A stretch of 64,000 nt of DNA from Pseudomonas sp. CFBP 13711 (GTDB taxonomy: Bacteria; Pseudomonadota; Gammaproteobacteria; Pseudomonadales; Pseudomonadaceae), in assembly GCF_014842265.1 (NCBI RefSeq), contig NZ_JACYVI010000002.1, forward strand, positions 310,001-374,000, written 5' to 3'. Shown here in pieces: positions 62,497-64,000 of the stretch (its first letter is position 1; each line of letters opens with the position of its first letter). Made by a program: the position numbers and the translations under genes. Below the pieces are notes generated by a model. It was not told where the DNA came from. It made no database searches and saw nothing but the letters and a program-made list of their open reading frames with translations.

Positions 62497-64000
62497 GGCC
62501 TGGGTTCCTTTTTATTGTTGTTGAATGGGGTGGTCGAAGTATCGCGGGCGCCGTGGGCCGCGGCGGCTGCGGCGTTCTCGCTCCCCGTCGCCAGATCGAT
62601 GATCCGCTCCTGGGAGATCTCCTGCCCAGACGCCCCGCCGACTTCAGCCACCAGCTCCCCTTCACGCATGATCAGCACGCGGTCGCAGGTGCCGATGATT
62701 TCCGGCAGCTCGCTGGAGATCACCACAATGCCGACGCCGGCCTTGGCCAGTTCGTTGATGATTCGGTAGATCTCGGACTTGGAGCCGATGTCCACGCCGC
62801 GGGTGGGCTCGTCGAGGATCAGCACGTGGGGCTTGACCTCCAGCAGTCGCGCCAGCAGCACCTTCTGCTGGTTGCCGCCGGACAGCGCGCCGACATTGAC
62901 CTTGCCCGACGCCACGCGGATCGACAGCGAACGAATCGCCTCGATTGCCCGCTGTGCGCCACGCCCGCGATCGAGCACGCCGCCGGCATGGGCATCGGGC
63001 ACGCAGGCGCAAACGTTGATGTTGTCGCGCACGCTCATGTCCAGAAACAGGCCCTGGGCCTTGCGATCTTCGGTCAGGTAAACCACCCCTGCACGGATGG
63101 CGTCGGTGGGGTTGCGCAGATCGGTGATCGCCTTGCCGGCCACTTCAAGGGTGCCGGAGATGCGCGAGTCAGCGGCAAAAATCAGACGCGCCAGTTCCGT
63201 GCGCCCTGCCCCGACGAGCCCGGCGATGCCCAGCACTTCCCCGGCATGAAGATCGAAGCTGCACGGCTTGACGCGCTTGCCGTCGGCCATGTCGCGCACG
63301 CGCATGACCACGGCGCCGGGGTCGTAGGCGGCGTGTTCTTTCTTGTAGAACCCGGACAAGTCGCGGCCGACCATCATCTTCACCAGCGCCTCGGCCGACA
63401 GCGCATCGCGCTCCAGCATGCCGACGTACTCGCCGTCGCGCAGCACCGAGACCCGGTCGGACAGCTCATAGATTTCAGCCATGCGATGGCTGATGTAAAT
63501 GATCGCCAGGCCCTGGTCACGCAGCTGTTTGATCAGCGCGAACAGGCGGTCGGTCTCTCGGGAAGACAGCGGCGTGGTCGGCTCGTCCATCACCAGGATT
63601 TTCGCGTTGGCGTGCAGGGCCCGGGCGATCTCGACCAGTTGCCGCTCAGCAATCGACAGCACGCTGACCTTGGTGGACGGTTTGAAATCAGCCCCCAGGC
63701 GCACCAGCACATCAACGCAGCCGGCTTCCATCGCCTTGCGGTCGATGCTCCAGCCACGGCGCAGTTCGCGGCCCAGGTAAATGTTTTCGGCGACGCTGAG
63801 GTTCGGGCAGAGGCTCAGTTCCTGGTAGATCACCGCAATGCCGCGCGCTTTGGCGGACAACGGGTCAAACGCGCTCAGGGCCTGGCCGTCGATGCGGATC
63901 TCGCCACCGGCATCGGCCTGATAGGCGCCGGACAAAATCTTCATCAGCGTCGACTTGCCCGCGCCGTTCTCGCCCATCAGGGCATGAACTTCACCGGCGT
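62493..64000 (-). CDS. rbsA: Ribose-type ABC transporter, ATPase (N-terminus cut by window end)
   Basis: The visible 502 residues hold two ATPase domains in tandem, as usual for sugar importers. The first has the Walker [37 protein letters not shown] and Walker [12 protein letters not shown]. The second has a degenerate nucleotide loop ([20 protein letters not shown]) and [20 protein letters not shown] with [11 protein letters not shown]. The frame runs to the window edge with AGEVHA before the Walker A, so roughly 20-30 N-terminal residues lie outside. It overlaps rbsC by four bases and is the first visible gene of this leftward operon. Confidence 0.93.
   Translation of the reverse strand, partial: AGEVHALMGENGAGKSTLMKILSGAYQADAGGEIRIDGQALSAFDPLSAKARGIAVIYQELSLCPNLSVAENIYLGRELRRGWSIDRKAMEAGCVDVLVRLGADFKPSTKVSVLSIAERQLVEIARALHANAKILVMDEPTTPLSSRETDRLFALIKQLRDQGLAIIYISHRMAEIYELSDRVSVLRDGEYVGMLERDALSAEALVKMMVGRDLSGFYKKEHAAYDPGAVVMRVRDMADGKRVKPCSFDLHAGEVLGIAGLVGAGRTELARLIFAADSRISGTLEVAGKAITDLRNPTDAIRAGVVYLTEDRKAQGLFLDMSVRDNINVCACVPDAHAGGVLDRGRGAQRAIEAIRSLSIRVASGKVNVGALSGGNQQKVLLARLLEVKPHVLILDEPTRGVDIGSKSEIYRIINELAKAGVGIVVISSELPEIIGTCDRVLIMREGELVAEVGGASGQEISQERIIDLATGSENAAAAAAHGARDTSTTPFNNNKKEPRP

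Overview
The window is GC-rich, densely coded bacterial chromosome and reads as a Pseudomonas of the plant-associated, yellow-pigmented kind. Three things point there: the glycogen/trehalose gene order glgA-treZ-malQ-treY-(DUF2934 gene)-glgX, followed by small genes and a zinc alcohol dehydrogenase; the membrane-bound PQQ glucose dehydrogenase; and many Pseudomonas-type REP/REPIN elements built on a GGACCGGCTTTAGCCGGGAAG-like core. A complete zeaxanthin-glucoside (crt) cluster of the type best known from Pantoea is also present. The species cannot be fixed from this sequence. No rRNA, tRNA, CRISPR array, insertion sequence or prophage was found.

Layout. 1-10.9 kb: alpha-glucan and trehalose operon (glgA cut by the window start). 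10.9-12.6 kb: a long non-coding stretch with repeated TGTAGT boxes and a run of perfect hairpins, then two small Pseudomonas-type proteins. 12.6-19 kb: mostly leftward single genes (alcohol dehydrogenase, TSUP permease, cupin, trans-aconitate methyltransferase, GH3 hydrolase), then a lipoprotein and a PfpI-like protein. 19.1-25.7 kb: a GT2 glycosyltransferase, mntH, a five-unit tandem REPIN array, a copper-delivery pair (sco, pcuC), and a tightly overlapped trio of acyl-CoA-dehydrogenase-like protein, PIG-L deacetylase and NodS-like methyltransferase. 25.7-30.2 kb: a GNAT acetyltransferase, a lipoprotein, gcd and a small protein. 30.5-38.1 kb: crtZ, then crtB-crtI-crtY-crtX-idi on the minus strand, with crtE divergent. 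38-42.6 kb: a periplasmic protein, an RsbQ-like hydrolase overlapped with a PAS histidine kinase, RidA, and a DUF2252 protein. 42.8-48.9 kb: LysR regulator, SDR, MFS transporter, split transketolase and an HSL-type hydrolase, which look like a catabolic locus. 48.9-51.8 kb: a GAF-GAF-GGDEF-EAL protein. 52.1-57.5 kb: an alcohol dehydrogenase and a periplasmic molybdenum aldehyde oxidoreductase (paoABC). 57.5-58 kb: tandem composite repeats. 58-64 kb: xylulokinase, LacI regulator and a ribose-type ABC transporter (rbsA cut by the window end).

How the genes work together. GlgA/GlgX make and debranch alpha-glucan, MalQ rearranges maltodextrins, and TreY/TreZ turn them into trehalose, an osmoprotectant. 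The crt genes make a polar carotenoid glucoside, a membrane photoprotectant that suits a leaf-surface life. Gcd, the sugar ABC/XylB locus and the transketolase locus widen sugar use. The PIG-L/NodS-like/acyl-CoA-dehydrogenase/GT2 set and the SDR/MFS/split-transketolase set are the two groups whose products I cannot name and which most deserve follow-up.
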